DNA of 64,000 bases from Desertivirga brevis. GTDB lineage: Bacteria > Bacteroidota > Bacteroidia > Sphingobacteriales > Sphingobacteriaceae. Under the pieces are notes generated by a model. It saw nothing but the letters and a program-made list of their open reading frames with translations, did no database searches and was not told the DNA's origin. The DNA is taken from positions 69,952-133,951 of the forward strand of contig NZ_JAFEWF010000014.1 in the NCBI RefSeq assembly GCF_017355835.1. Reading direction: 5' to 3'. A program made the position numbers and the translations under genes. Below, piece after piece: positions 26,480 through 35,928 of the stretch (position 1 is the stretch's first letter; each line of letters starts with the position of its first letter).

Positions 26480-27093
26480 CCGGAAGAAAAGTACATTATG
26501 TTTCAGGACTAACAGTATCAATTTTTATTACCTTTCATTTATTAAACCATTTATCCAGTATTTATGGAGCTGGTGAACATATTGCAGTGATGAATACAAT
26601 GCGATTCTTTTACCGCAATCCATTGGCAGAAGGATTTCTATTACTGGCTGTGCTTGCTCAAATAATTTCAGGCATGAGGCTATTCATGAAAAACAGAAAA
26701 ACAGCGGGCACAACGTTTGAAAAACTCCAAATCTGGACTGGACTTTATCTAGCGATCTTTTATCTCGTTCATTTAGCGGCTGTATTTGGCGGCAGATACT
26801 TGCTACATCTTGACACTAACTTCTATTTCGGAGTCGCTGGCCTTAATTCATTTCCGACGAACCTATTTTTCATCCCTTATTACGGGTTTGCCCTTTTTTC
26901 ATTCTTTGGCCACCTGGCTGCAATTCACAACAGAAAAATGAAACACACCATTATAGGCTTGTCACCAGCAGGCCAATCTATTGTAATTTTATTATCAGGA
27001 ATAATTTTATCTTTTGCAATTTTTTACGGTCTCACAAATCGTTTTAATGGAGTAGCAATTCCAAAAGAGTACGATGTGCTTATTGGCAAATAA
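26476..27093 (+). CDS. Predicted five-helix membrane protein, possibly cytochrome b-like
   Basis: The protein has 205 residues with about five hydrophobic segments (near 10-30, 52-70, 84-106, 124-150 and 168-188). Histidines fall within or at the edges of these helices: H7, H21 and H25 in FHLLNHL, then in YLVHLAA and FFGHLAAIH. This resembles the heme-b-binding membrane subunit of succinate dehydrogenase and related cytochromes. No iron-sulfur or flavoprotein partner lies nearby, so a redox role is only a suggestion. The start overlaps the GntR stop (ATGA), so the two are co-transcribed. I do not recognise a named family. Confidence 0.75.
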   Translation: MTGRKVHYVSGLTVSIFITFHLLNHLSSIYGAGEHIAVMNTMRFFYRNPLAEGFLLLAVLAQIISGMRLFMKNRKTAGTTFEKLQIWTGLYLAIFYLVHLAAVFGGRYLLHLDTNFYFGVAGLNSFPTNLFFIPYYGFALFSFFGHLAAIHNRKMKHTIIGLSPAGQSIVILLSGIILSFAIFYGLTNRFNGVAIPKEYDVLIGK

Positions 27094-27199
27094 AACAAGC
27101 AAATGGTGCCAATTACGGGATAAAGAAGAGCTAAACTTGCGAAAGTTACTAAACCATTCAACCATTATCCGATTTCTTAGTTAACTAGAAAAACTTTCT

Positions 27200-28159
27200 A
27201 TGTTAGTCTACAGGAAATTAAAATGGCCAATTATTTTTCATTATACCTGGCCTAGTCTTTTTTATTACTTTTTCCTTTCCCTCTCGGTTTATTTGGTTAA
27301 CAATTATTTTAACCTTACTAGCCTGCACATTCCTTTCAATATTATTGCTGCCCTTAGCACAGCTCTCGCTATCTTTCTGGGTTTTAAAAACAACAATGCC
27401 TATGACAGATGGTGGGAGGCAAGGCAAATATGGGGATTACTAGTTAACTATAGCAGGGCATGGGCCAGGGAAGTTATGTTGCTGATATCTTCAAGCAATG
27501 AAGCAGAGCAGGAAGAAATTAAACAACTTCATAAAAAAATCATCTACCGGCATATCGCGTTCGTACATGGATTGCGTGTATTTTTGCGAAGGCAGCATTA
27601 TTACAACAAGTCAGGTTTGCAAGAGTACTATGAAGGCCCGAATGAGTATTCTGATGTGAGGGATTTTATATCTCCTTTGGAATATGAAGAGTTTACTCAT
27701 AAAAACAATCCTCCAAATTATTTGATCGAACAACAAGGAAGAGACCTTAAAAATGCGTATGATAAAGGCTGGATCTCCGAATTCTTTTTTGTTAGACTGG
27801 AGGAAACACTCATTGAATTCAACAACATTCAAGGCAGATGCGAGCGGATAAAAAACACTCCCCTCCCCCGGCAATATAGCAGCTTCTCCAAAGTTTTCGT
27901 TCTCATTCATGCCTCACTGCTACCATTCGTATTTATTCAAGACCTGGGTTGGCTTTCTATACCTTTTTCGGTTATCATTTCTTTTGTTTTCCGCTGTCTT
28001 GACCTTATGGGTGAGCGAGCGGAAGATCCATTCGAAAATAGGATTGAGGATGTTCCGCTTACAGCATTAAGTATAACAATTGAAACCAACTTAAAAGAGC
28101 AGCTCGGAGAAAAAGAATTCCCCAAACCTAAGGATTACTATAGGGGCATAGTCTTATAG
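27200..28159 (+). CDS. Bestrophin-family (YneE/RFP-TM) anion channel protein
   Basis: The protein has 319 residues. LGFKNNNAYDRWWEARQIWG at about 60-79 is the bestrophin signature. Four hydrophobic stretches fall near 20-40, 42-62, 232-250 and 250-270. The C-terminal part has DLMGERAEDPFENRIEDVPL, another conserved bestrophin segment. Bacterial homologues form pentameric channels in the inner membrane that conduct anions or monovalent cations. It stands about 106 bases after the membrane protein gene and is followed by a long perfect inverted repeat that probably ends transcription. No link to the mannan locus is evident. Confidence 0.88.
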   Translation: MLVYRKLKWPIIFHYTWPSLFYYFFLSLSVYLVNNYFNLTSLHIPFNIIAALSTALAIFLGFKNNNAYDRWWEARQIWGLLVNYSRAWAREVMLLISSSNEAEQEEIKQLHKKIIYRHIAFVHGLRVFLRRQHYYNKSGLQEYYEGPNEYSDVRDFISPLEYEEFTHKNNPPNYLIEQQGRDLKNAYDKGWISEFFFVRLEETLIEFNNIQGRCERIKNTPLPRQYSSFSKVFVLIHASLLPFVFIQDLGWLSIPFSVIISFVFRCLDLMGERAEDPFENRIEDVPLTALSITIETNLKEQLGEKEFPKPKDYYRGIVL

Positions 28160-28163
28160 CTAA

Positions 28164-28213
28164 TCCAGTTATAAACGATAGAGACGTAACCGCCTCTATC
28201 GTTTATAACTGGA
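28164..28213. terminator. Perfect 20-bp inverted repeat between convergent genes
   Basis: Bases 28164-28183 are the exact reverse complement of 28194-28213, with a 10-base loop. It lies five bases after the bestrophin stop, before a convergent gene ending at 28343. No T-run follows on either strand, so it is either a bidirectional terminator of unusual form or another structured element. Confidence 0.55.
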
Positions 28214-28342
28214 AGCTACCTAAGCCAGGTGATGCTTGTAATGCCAGGTGATTCCTGCCTCTCTATTACCTCCAAAGCCATTAAGTTAGATGAGCTAGGG
28301 CAGATTTATTTATAGAAGAGATGAGCCCCTCAGCAGTTAGCT

Positions 28343-30631
28343 TCAATTCTGCGTCAACTTAATATCTTCCAGTAACTTTACTGCCTGCTTTTTCCAGTCT
28401 TCATCTATTTCTAACCAGTCAAAAAAGGAGAAACTATCTTTAAAATTCAATTCCTGCGAGCCGGATTTATGTCCTCCAGCTAAACCTAAATAGCTTTTCC
28501 CTTCGTCTTCCGGGTAGCGTACCTTATAGGCGTAGTAAACCGAATCTTTAACGCTTATCTCTCCTAATAGCTCTATATTTTCTGTAGGCTCGTCATCATC
28601 ATTCAAATAATTGTATAAACATAACCGGGCGAACTCTCGCTGACTTTTAAACTTTTGCGGCACCCTGCTCAACTGACCAACTTTGTGAAAGGCCTCCATT
28701 ATACTATACCGGGTGCCGATGCTATCCAGGAATTTTCCTGTCAGTTTTTCATCTACTTTAAGCTTATTAACTATTCGTGTTACCAATGCTTCTGGGATCA
28801 TACTTCCCTGCCCGTTCTCTTTTATGAGCTTCGCGGTAAAAGCATCAGCTAAAGATTGACCTTTTATCTCCTGAAGGAGATGCAAATAAGAGTAAATTTT
28901 CCTATTGTAACCCAAAGTATCCGTTCCAGCCTTTACTTCCGCGAGGTAACTGTTCAGGTCCTCATTCGCGTATGAAGAGATTGCTTTAAATTTTGGAACT
29001 ATTGCAGCATTATATTTTTGGTCTTCGGCGTATAACAAATAAGATATTTTTGTTAGTAGCTCAGTTCTATAATCGGGAAACCTGAACAATGGTAAAAGTT
29101 GGTCTAAATGGTCGGCGGTAAATTGAACTGAGTCGGACAGCGGTCTAAAGATCATCCACCGATCATTACCCAAATTATGTAGAGGATTCGTGGTTAATAA
29201 CTGCAAATAGTTGTCGTACCCAGCTACAGTGTCTACTTCTGGAAGAGCAACCAAAGCAGCGGCTCTGATATGATCCAAACCTTCGGCCTTTGAGAACAAA
29301 TCTTTTAAAACTAAGGACGAGCTTCTATCCCTTAATGCCGCCATGGTCTCAATCATTCTCACCCTAATGCCATCACTTTTAGTGTCATCCGGGTAGGTCC
29401 TTTCTAATACTGCTCTATGTATTGCAGGAAGCTCACCCTTCTGCAGATTATAATAATTCAAGGCTCCCTTGGCATCCTCCACAACGCTTGTATCTGAAGA
29501 TGACAGATCCTTCAGTATCGTCGCTATCTTTGACGACGAGTACATAAGGGGCGAACTTTTTTTAGTACTTACAAAGGAATTGAAGATCTTTTGATTAACA
29601 GTACCTCTAAGTTCTTCCTCGGTAGTATTTGAGCTTAAAAAAAAGAACTTGTTCCCGTCGACCCATATTCTGGTCTTTGTTCGCAAATCACTCCCTTCTA
29701 TACTTGTTTCAAATTCTCTTCCGGAAAGTCCGTTAACTGTAATTGATTTTGTTTTTGAAACTGTATCTGAGCTTCCTCTCATCCCTTTCAACATTAGTGA
29801 ATACAGGCTATCCAAATCCTTAATTTTAAGATACTCCTTTATTGTATAGCTCTCGAAATTGTAAGCTCCTCCTGAGGATGGATTATTGAAGATAACGTTA
29901 TAATCATGCTTTAAAAAAGAACTATGATCTGCCACCTGGTTTCTCAAAAAATTAGGAGTCTCCGAAACCTGCATTTTTAACATTTCACCTTCTGGCTGAT
30001 AGGAAAGAAGTTTAGTTTCCTGGTAGGGCAGCAGACTAAAAGACTCAAAAAATTCGTCAGGCACTGTTAGACGGATTTTTTCTACCTGGTTCTGTCGCAT
30101 CAGAAAATATATTCTGCTCCCCCTTGTAAAAACCCTGCAAATAGTGTAGTACTTATTATCCAACATCATCCTGAACTCTACTCCATCCATTCCGTTATGT
30201 TTAACAGCTTCTGGTCCGTAAACTATTTCTCCCTTTGCAGCTAGGTCTTTCTGAAACAGCTCAAAAACCTTGTTTCTGTCAGCAAGGAATATTCCCTGGG
30301 GAAAATCGTTGTACCGAACCAGATAACTTGCCTTATTATTATCATCGCTCGCATAATAGATCTTCATTTTGTACTCCCCTGGTTTCCCGCCAGGATTGTC
30401 CATCTCCTTTTCCATATACTCAGGTTGATGAGGCATTTTAACAGAAAAGGCACCAGCAGTTTGTTTGAAAGTGATCCATTCACCACCTTGCGAACTGCTT
30501 TTTTTCTGACTTGAGGCTGATTCGCCTGCGACAGTTAAGACAAGAAAGAATGAGATGAAAAACTTTAAGTAAAATCGTGTAAAAGGAGAAATCTCCTTTT
30601 GAATGTGATGAAGGTTAAAACAAGAAATCAT
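28343..30631 (-). CDS. Exported protein with a helical-repeat (HEAT-like) C-terminal half, function unknown
   Basis: The protein has 762 residues from the ATG at 30631; the in-frame start at 30718 gives a poor leader. A hydrophobic segment (about 18-38, ending ESASSQ) is the export signal. The next 300 residues are beta-rich, with two similar segments starting WITFKQTAGAFSVKMP and, later, HDYNVIFNNPSSGGAYNF. These may be a duplicated domain. From about residue 365 it becomes alpha-helical, with HEAT-like units such as VRMIETMAALRDRSSSLVLKD and LDHIRAAALVALPEVD. I do not recognise a family with known function. It is a single-gene unit, divergent from the rRNA methyltransferase. Confidence 0.8.
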   Translation of the reverse strand: MISCFNLHHIQKEISPFTRFYLKFFISFFLVLTVAGESASSQKKSSSQGGEWITFKQTAGAFSVKMPHQPEYMEKEMDNPGGKPGEYKMKIYYASDDNNKASYLVRYNDFPQGIFLADRNKVFELFQKDLAAKGEIVYGPEAVKHNGMDGVEFRMMLDNKYYTICRVFTRGSRIYFLMRQNQVEKIRLTVPDEFFESFSLLPYQETKLLSYQPEGEMLKMQVSETPNFLRNQVADHSSFLKHDYNVIFNNPSSGGAYNFESYTIKEYLKIKDLDSLYSLMLKGMRGSSDTVSKTKSITVNGLSGREFETSIEGSDLRTKTRIWVDGNKFFFLSSNTTEEELRGTVNQKIFNSFVSTKKSSPLMYSSSKIATILKDLSSSDTSVVEDAKGALNYYNLQKGELPAIHRAVLERTYPDDTKSDGIRVRMIETMAALRDRSSSLVLKDLFSKAEGLDHIRAAALVALPEVDTVAGYDNYLQLLTTNPLHNLGNDRWMIFRPLSDSVQFTADHLDQLLPLFRFPDYRTELLTKISYLLYAEDQKYNAAIVPKFKAISSYANEDLNSYLAEVKAGTDTLGYNRKIYSYLHLLQEIKGQSLADAFTAKLIKENGQGSMIPEALVTRIVNKLKVDEKLTGKFLDSIGTRYSIMEAFHKVGQLSRVPQKFKSQREFARLCLYNYLNDDDEPTENIELLGEISVKDSVYYAYKVRYPEDEGKSYLGLAGGHKSGSQELNFKDSFSFFDWLEIDEDWKKQAVKLLEDIKLTQN

Positions 30632-30744
30632 GTTAAAAAAAAGTATGCGTAAAAATAATGATTTAGGGGAATTGTAGAAACAAATAAAATTTGGAGGCAG
30701 GAAGAAGCCGCTACACAAATCTTTCAGGCCTTGGTATAAAGCCT

Positions 30745-30752
30745 TACCTTTG
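30745..30752 (+). promoter_or_regulatory. -7 promoter element of the RsmF-type gene (TACCTTTG)
   Basis: TACCTTTG is a full match to TAnnTTTG. Only four bases (CGTT) separate it from the ATG at 30757, so the transcript would start at or next to the start codon. This suggests a leaderless mRNA. Confidence 0.6.
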
Positions 30753-30756
30753 CGTT

Positions 30757-32118
30757 ATGAGCAACATCCTCCCTTCCTCTTTAATCAGATCATTGAATGA
30801 AAAATTCGGCCTGGACCAGGAGCTTTTTTTCAGGGTACATGAAGAAGGAGAGTTCATTACATCTGTCAGGTTAAATCCCTTCAAACCATCTAATGCTTTT
30901 GAAGAGGCGGATAGAATAGGATGGACAGAGTACGGCCGATATTTAGAGGAACGCCCCTCTTTCATTGCCGACCCATTGTTCCATGCAGGAGGTTATTACG
31001 TGCAGGAAGCTTCTTCAATGTTTGTAGAGCATATTCTGAGACATAGCACGGATCTGAAGGAAGACCTAAAGGTACTTGATCTTTGTGCTGCTCCCGGAGG
31101 TAAAAGCACTTTGATCTCTTCAGTTATCAATAGTGACAGTCTTCTTGTATCTAATGAAATCATTAAAACAAGAGTCCCTGTTCTGGCGGATAATATGACT
31201 AAATGGGGAGTAATTAATTCGGTGGTTACCAATAACGATCCGAGGGATTTTCAGCGATTAGGAGGATACTTTGATGTAATCGTTGTGGATGCTCCATGCT
31301 CTGGATCGGGTATGTGGAGGAAGGATCCACAGACGATCAACGAATGGTCGGAGAACAATGTGCAGCTTTGCAGCCAGAGACAGCAGAGGATACTTGCAGA
31401 TATCTACCCTGCATTAAAAGAAGGAGGTTTGTTGATCTACTCTACCTGCTCATACTCCGAAGAAGAGAATGAGGAAATAACAGATTGGCTATCCGACACA
31501 TTTAATGTAACTACTGTTAAAATTCCAGTTAAGCCAGAGTGGCAAATTCAGGAAAGCTTATCGGTAAAACACAAGAACCACGGATACCGTTTCTACCCGC
31601 ATCTTGTTAAGGGAGAGGGCTTTTTTGTCAGTTGCTTTATAAAGAATGACAGTTCTTCAATGATAAAAAGTACAAAGTCGCGAACTGCAAACATACCTAA
31701 GAATGAACTTCCTGTTATTGAAAGGTGGATCACAGGTGAGCTGCCACTACAACCTATTCCTGTTAAAGAGGGTTATTCTATAATCAATCCCGTACATGCA
31801 GCGGATATCACCTTGTTGCAATCAAATCTATACCTGAAAAAATCAGGTGTATTTGCAGGGAAAATCGTTGGAAAAGACCTTATACCAGATCATGAACTCG
31901 CCCTTAGTTTGATCCTTAATAAGAACATACAGAAAGCCGAACTAAATTACGAAGAAGCGATCAGCTATCTTAGAAAAGATGATTTAAAATTAGAAAACAT
32001 CGGTCAGGGATGGACATTGATGACCTTTAAAGGATTTGGCCTGGGATGGGCAAAAATCCTGTCGAACAGGATTAATAATTATCTGCCTAAGGAACTGAGA
32101 ATACTGAAAGAGATCTAA
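30757..32118 (+). CDS. RsmF/NOL1/NOP2/Sun-family rRNA (cytosine-C5) methyltransferase
   Basis: The protein has 453 residues from the ATG at 30757. The frame is open from 30691, but that start lies upstream of the -7 box. The SAM-binding motif is DLCAAPGGKST at 108-118. The two Cys of m5C methyltransferases are C181 in DAPCSGSGMWRKDP and C231 in STCSYSEEE. C231 attacks the base and C181 releases the product. The C-terminal 170 residues resemble the RsmF PUA-like extension, so a 16S rRNA C1407-type target is likely. It is monocistronic and divergent from the exported repeat protein. Confidence 0.92.
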   Translation: MSNILPSSLIRSLNEKFGLDQELFFRVHEEGEFITSVRLNPFKPSNAFEEADRIGWTEYGRYLEERPSFIADPLFHAGGYYVQEASSMFVEHILRHSTDLKEDLKVLDLCAAPGGKSTLISSVINSDSLLVSNEIIKTRVPVLADNMTKWGVINSVVTNNDPRDFQRLGGYFDVIVVDAPCSGSGMWRKDPQTINEWSENNVQLCSQRQQRILADIYPALKEGGLLIYSTCSYSEEENEEITDWLSDTFNVTTVKIPVKPEWQIQESLSVKHKNHGYRFYPHLVKGEGFFVSCFIKNDSSSMIKSTKSRTANIPKNELPVIERWITGELPLQPIPVKEGYSIINPVHAADITLLQSNLYLKKSGVFAGKIVGKDLIPDHELALSLILNKNIQKAELNYEEAISYLRKDDLKLENIGQGWTLMTFKGFGLGWAKILSNRINNYLPKELRILKEI

Positions 32119-32279
32119 CCACCTGGAACATCTTTTCTCCTAATCTTTATCTTTAATTAATTTTTCATGTAACAGTTCACAAAAACCAGCGTCTACCTAA
32201 AAAAGATATTAACAGAGATGAAAATTTCTCTATTTTAGGCAAACTAATTACTTACACAAAAACCTCAAAAACAACCTAA

Positions 32280-35078
32280 ATGAAAGCGCTACTCATGGCA
32301 GTGTTTCTAACGCTGTCGTTTTGCAACCTCAACGCCCAAACCTCATCAGTAAAAGGCACGATCGGAGACACAACGTCTCTTATTAAATTAAAGAACACCT
32401 CTGTTTCTATCCTGAACGCAAAAGACTCTACCCTTATAAAGTTTACCAGGGCCGCGGGAGATGGTTCGTTCTCAATTAGTGGGCTACCAGCAGGTAAACT
32501 TATCCTATTAGCTACCTATCCAGGCTACGCCGACTATGTAGAAAGCTTCAAGTTAGATTCCCTCTCTCCTACTAAGGACTTTGGGAATATTAATATGCTT
32601 CTGAAATCCAACCTCTTGAAAGACATTGTAGTAAAGGGAACTGTTGCAGCTATTAAAATTAAGGGAGATACAACAGAGTATAACGCATCAAGCTTCAAGA
32701 TCGCCCCTAATGCTAAGGTAGAAGATCTGTTAAAGCAGCTACCAGGAATACAGGTAGATAAAGACGGAAAGATCACAGCACAGGGTCAAACTGTAAATAA
32801 AGTATTAGTAGATGGAGAAGAGTTCTTTGGAGACGATCCCACACTGGTTACTAAGAACCTTAGGGGTGATATGATCGACAAAGTTCAACTTTATGATAAA
32901 AAAAGTGACCAGGCCACCTTTACAGGGATAGATGATGGGGTAAAGGATAAAACAATTAATTTAAAACTGAAGGAGGACAAAAAGAACGGATATTTTGGTA
33001 AGCTTGACGGAGGGGGGCTCGATGGCAATTTTTATGCTGGTCAGGGAATGTTCAATAAGTTTAAAGGAAAGAAGAAGTTTTCGGCTTATGGAACTGTTGG
33101 AAATACAGGAAGAACAGGATTGAACTGGTCTGACAATAATAAATATACTGGTGGCAACATGGAGATGACCGACGATGGTGGTATAATTATGTACTCTAAC
33201 GATCGTGACGATCTGGATGCTTCAAACTACCGGGGAAGTGGAATACCGGAAATACAAACTGGGGGCGTTCATTACGATAATAAATGGAATAAGGATAAAG
33301 AGTCTATCAATACTAACTACAAAAGCGGATACCTTAGTGTAGATGGAATAGAAAGCAACTTATCACAGAATAATCTAAAGGAGAGCTTTATTAACAACAC
33401 CAATAATTCAATTTTCTCAAACTCGACTTTCCGTCAAAAGCTAGATGCTACCTACCAGTTAAGGCCCGATTCTACTACCAATTGGAAATTCTCTATTGAT
33501 GCCTCACTACGCAATACAAAGAGTAATAGTTTTAACATTGGAACGGGCTTAAATTTCAATAATGTAAGGATTAATGATAACCGCAGAACTCTGGACAATG
33601 ATGGAGAACAGCAGAGCCTTAATGCCTCGGCCTTTTTTAGCAAAAGACTAAGAAAAAAAGGAAGAACCTTTTCGGTGAATTTCACCCAAGGCTTGAACAA
33701 AGGCAATAATTCAGGCTACCTTGAGTCTACAAACGTCACCTTCGATAGCGCTGGAACCAGGAGAGATTCGATGGTAATAGACCAGTTCAAAGACAATGAT
33801 AACAGCACGTTTAGGACAAACACTAACCTGACTTATACCGAGCCACTTACAAAGGTATTCTCGCTTGTTGTTAATTACGGCTTTGGAATTACTAACAGTT
33901 CTTCAGTCCGCAAGTCTTATAATTCAGCCGGAGGAAACTATAACGTTCTGGATTCAGTTTATAGTAATGATTTTGACCTGAATCAAATTTCTCACCAGGG
34001 AGGAGCAATTTTCAACGTCAAAGCAAAAAAAACAAACGTAAACTTCGGCACCAGGGCAACTTCGGTTAACTTTCACCAAAAGGATCTTTTCAGAAATACC
34101 AGATACGACCGTCAGTTTATAAACTGGTTACCGCAAGCAAGCTACCAGTATAAGTTTTCAAATTATAAATCGTTCCGGATCAATTACAACGGCAGAACGA
34201 GCCAACCTTCAACAGACCAGTTACAACCTGTTAGGGTAAATACAGATCCTTTGAACATTACTATAGGTAACCAAAACTTAAAACCTTCATTCACCAACAC
34301 CTTTAACTTCAATTATAACACCTATAAAGTACTCGCTAATCAAGGGTTTTACATATATGGATCTTACTCCTTCACCATGAACCCCATTGTAAATTCAACT
34401 TTCACAGATCTCAGTACCAATGTCAACACTTATCAATCTATTAACTTGAAAAGCCATGACTCGAGGAACTATAATACTTATATGTATCTGAGCCGGAAAA
34501 TCCAAAAATGGGATTTGAATGTTGGTGGAAGTTTAGGTACGGATGGTAGCACTTATTATAGCATCAGCAATGGGAATCTTAACAGAGCGACATCAAGTAA
34601 CTACTATGGGGATGTTTCGATTTCGCAGAATAAGCCAAAAAAGTATGATTTTTATATCTCCTTAAACCCCTCCTATAGTCAAAACGAGTCCTCGTTGCAG
34701 CTAGATAGAAACAATAACGGGTGGGTTTACAACTCCAATGGCGGGTTCAACATATATCTACCGGGAAGATTTCAGATCGGATCTAGTGCAAATTATGAAT
34801 TCAGAGAGAAGACAGCAGCCTTTAACGAAACCTTTGAACGACTATTGCTTAACGCTTCTGTAACGAAAAAATTCACAAAGGCAGAAAACCTAGCGCTGGT
34901 AGTTTCAGGAAATGACTTATTAAACCAGAACAACGGTTTTAGTCGCCGGGTGAGCAATAACTTTATTACTCAGCGCAGCTACCAAACCATTAAAAGATAC
35001 TTCCTTGCTACCCTTGTATGGGAATTCAATAAAATGGGAGGAGGACTAAAATCATCAACTTCTAATACTATCAAATAA
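32280..35078 (+). CDS. Outer-membrane beta-barrel protein with carboxypeptidase-like regulatory domain
   Basis: The protein has 932 residues with a signal peptide ending CNLNAQTSS. Residues 24-110 form a carboxypeptidase-regulatory-like beta-sandwich. Residues 120-225 are a TonB-receptor-like plug with EDLLKQLPGIQVDKDGKIT and LVDGEEFFGDDP. A long barrel follows, rich in Asn, Ser and aromatic residues. This matches the Bacteroidota OMP_b-brl_3 group, which looks like TonB receptors but lacks a SusD partner. The ligand is unknown. The stop codon shares one base with the start of the GLPGLI gene, so the two are tightly coupled. Confidence 0.9.
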   Translation: MKALLMAVFLTLSFCNLNAQTSSVKGTIGDTTSLIKLKNTSVSILNAKDSTLIKFTRAAGDGSFSISGLPAGKLILLATYPGYADYVESFKLDSLSPTKDFGNINMLLKSNLLKDIVVKGTVAAIKIKGDTTEYNASSFKIAPNAKVEDLLKQLPGIQVDKDGKITAQGQTVNKVLVDGEEFFGDDPTLVTKNLRGDMIDKVQLYDKKSDQATFTGIDDGVKDKTINLKLKEDKKNGYFGKLDGGGLDGNFYAGQGMFNKFKGKKKFSAYGTVGNTGRTGLNWSDNNKYTGGNMEMTDDGGIIMYSNDRDDLDASNYRGSGIPEIQTGGVHYDNKWNKDKESINTNYKSGYLSVDGIESNLSQNNLKESFINNTNNSIFSNSTFRQKLDATYQLRPDSTTNWKFSIDASLRNTKSNSFNIGTGLNFNNVRINDNRRTLDNDGEQQSLNASAFFSKRLRKKGRTFSVNFTQGLNKGNNSGYLESTNVTFDSAGTRRDSMVIDQFKDNDNSTFRTNTNLTYTEPLTKVFSLVVNYGFGITNSSSVRKSYNSAGGNYNVLDSVYSNDFDLNQISHQGGAIFNVKAKKTNVNFGTRATSVNFHQKDLFRNTRYDRQFINWLPQASYQYKFSNYKSFRINYNGRTSQPSTDQLQPVRVNTDPLNITIGNQNLKPSFTNTFNFNYNTYKVLANQGFYIYGSYSFTMNPIVNSTFTDLSTNVNTYQSINLKSHDSRNYNTYMYLSRKIQKWDLNVGGSLGTDGSTYYSISNGNLNRATSSNYYGDVSISQNKPKKYDFYISLNPSYSQNESSLQLDRNNNGWVYNSNGGFNIYLPGRFQIGSSANYEFREKTAAFNETFERLLLNASVTKKFTKAENLALVVSGNDLLNQNNGFSRRVSNNFITQRSYQTIKRYFLATLVWEFNKMGGGLKSSTSNTIK

Positions 35079-35857
35079 TGAAACTTAAATATATCCTTAC
35101 CATAGTATGCAGCATTCTAACAGGTTTAAGTGCTTCTGCTCAGTTTGTAAACTTCCCCTCGGAGGGAGTTATCCAGTTTGAAAAAAGGGTAAATATGTTT
35201 GCTATTTTCAAAAGGGCCATAAATAAAGACAATGAGAGCTACATGCAAATGGCTTTTGACCAGTATAAAAAGACTCAACCGCAATTTAAAACATTGAAGA
35301 GCACTCTTAGCTTTTCCTCAGGAGCTACTTTATACACGCCTCAGCCCGATCAGCAGGCTGCAGGTCAAAACTTCATGAGCTTTCATCCCGCAGCTAGTCA
35401 GCCTAATACCACTTATATTGACCTAAACAGCAGAACTTTCATTACGCAGAAAAATATATTCGAGCAGAACTTCCTCGTTAAAGACTCCATTAGAAATATC
35501 AAATGGAAAATTACGGATGAAACCAGGGAAATAGCAGGATACCATTGCAGAAGGGCCAATGCAATTGTTATGGACTCTATTTATGTGGTAGCTTTTTATA
35601 CTGATAAAATTCCTGTGTCCGGCGGACCTGAATCATTTACAGGTCTACCAGGGATGATCCTGGGTGTTGCTTTACCTCACGAAAATATCACCTGGTTTGC
35701 CACCTCTGTTACTGAAAAAAGCGGTCACGCCGCAACAATAAAACCGCCTACTAAAGGAAAACCTCAAACGAATACCGAACTTAAAAAAACGGTAGAAAAT
35801 TCTATGAAAGACTGGGGCGCTATTGGAAAAGAAGCGTTGAAGCCAATAATGTTATAA
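35078..35857 (+). CDS. GLPGLI-family secreted protein
   Basis: The protein has 259 residues with a signal peptide ending GLSASAQF. The family signature appears as FTGLPGMILGV, with M replacing L. A preceding REIAGYHCRRA segment and CxxA are typical. These proteins are restricted to Bacteroidota and are usually encoded next to a TonB-receptor-like barrel, as here, where start and stop share one base. The function is unknown; a periplasmic or outer-membrane partner of the barrel is the usual suggestion. Confidence 0.88.
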   Translation: MKLKYILTIVCSILTGLSASAQFVNFPSEGVIQFEKRVNMFAIFKRAINKDNESYMQMAFDQYKKTQPQFKTLKSTLSFSSGATLYTPQPDQQAAGQNFMSFHPAASQPNTTYIDLNSRTFITQKNIFEQNFLVKDSIRNIKWKITDETREIAGYHCRRANAIVMDSIYVVAFYTDKIPVSGGPESFTGLPGMILGVALPHENITWFATSVTEKSGHAATIKPPTKGKPQTNTELKKTVENSMKDWGAIGKEALKPIML

Positions 35858-35897
35858 GATGTATTGCTTTGGGGCAAAGATCCTTAATGTGTCAAAC

Positions 35898-35923
35898 GAA
35901 GAGAGCCGTAAAAGGCTTTCTTC
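35898..35923. terminator. Hairpin between convergent GLPGLI and rlpA genes
   Basis: GAAGAGAGCC (35898-35907) pairs with GGCTTTCTTC (35914-35923) with one G-U pair and a six-base loop. It sits in the 71-base gap between two convergent stops. The T-tract is weak on both strands. Confidence 0.45.
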
Positions 35924-35928
35924 AACTG

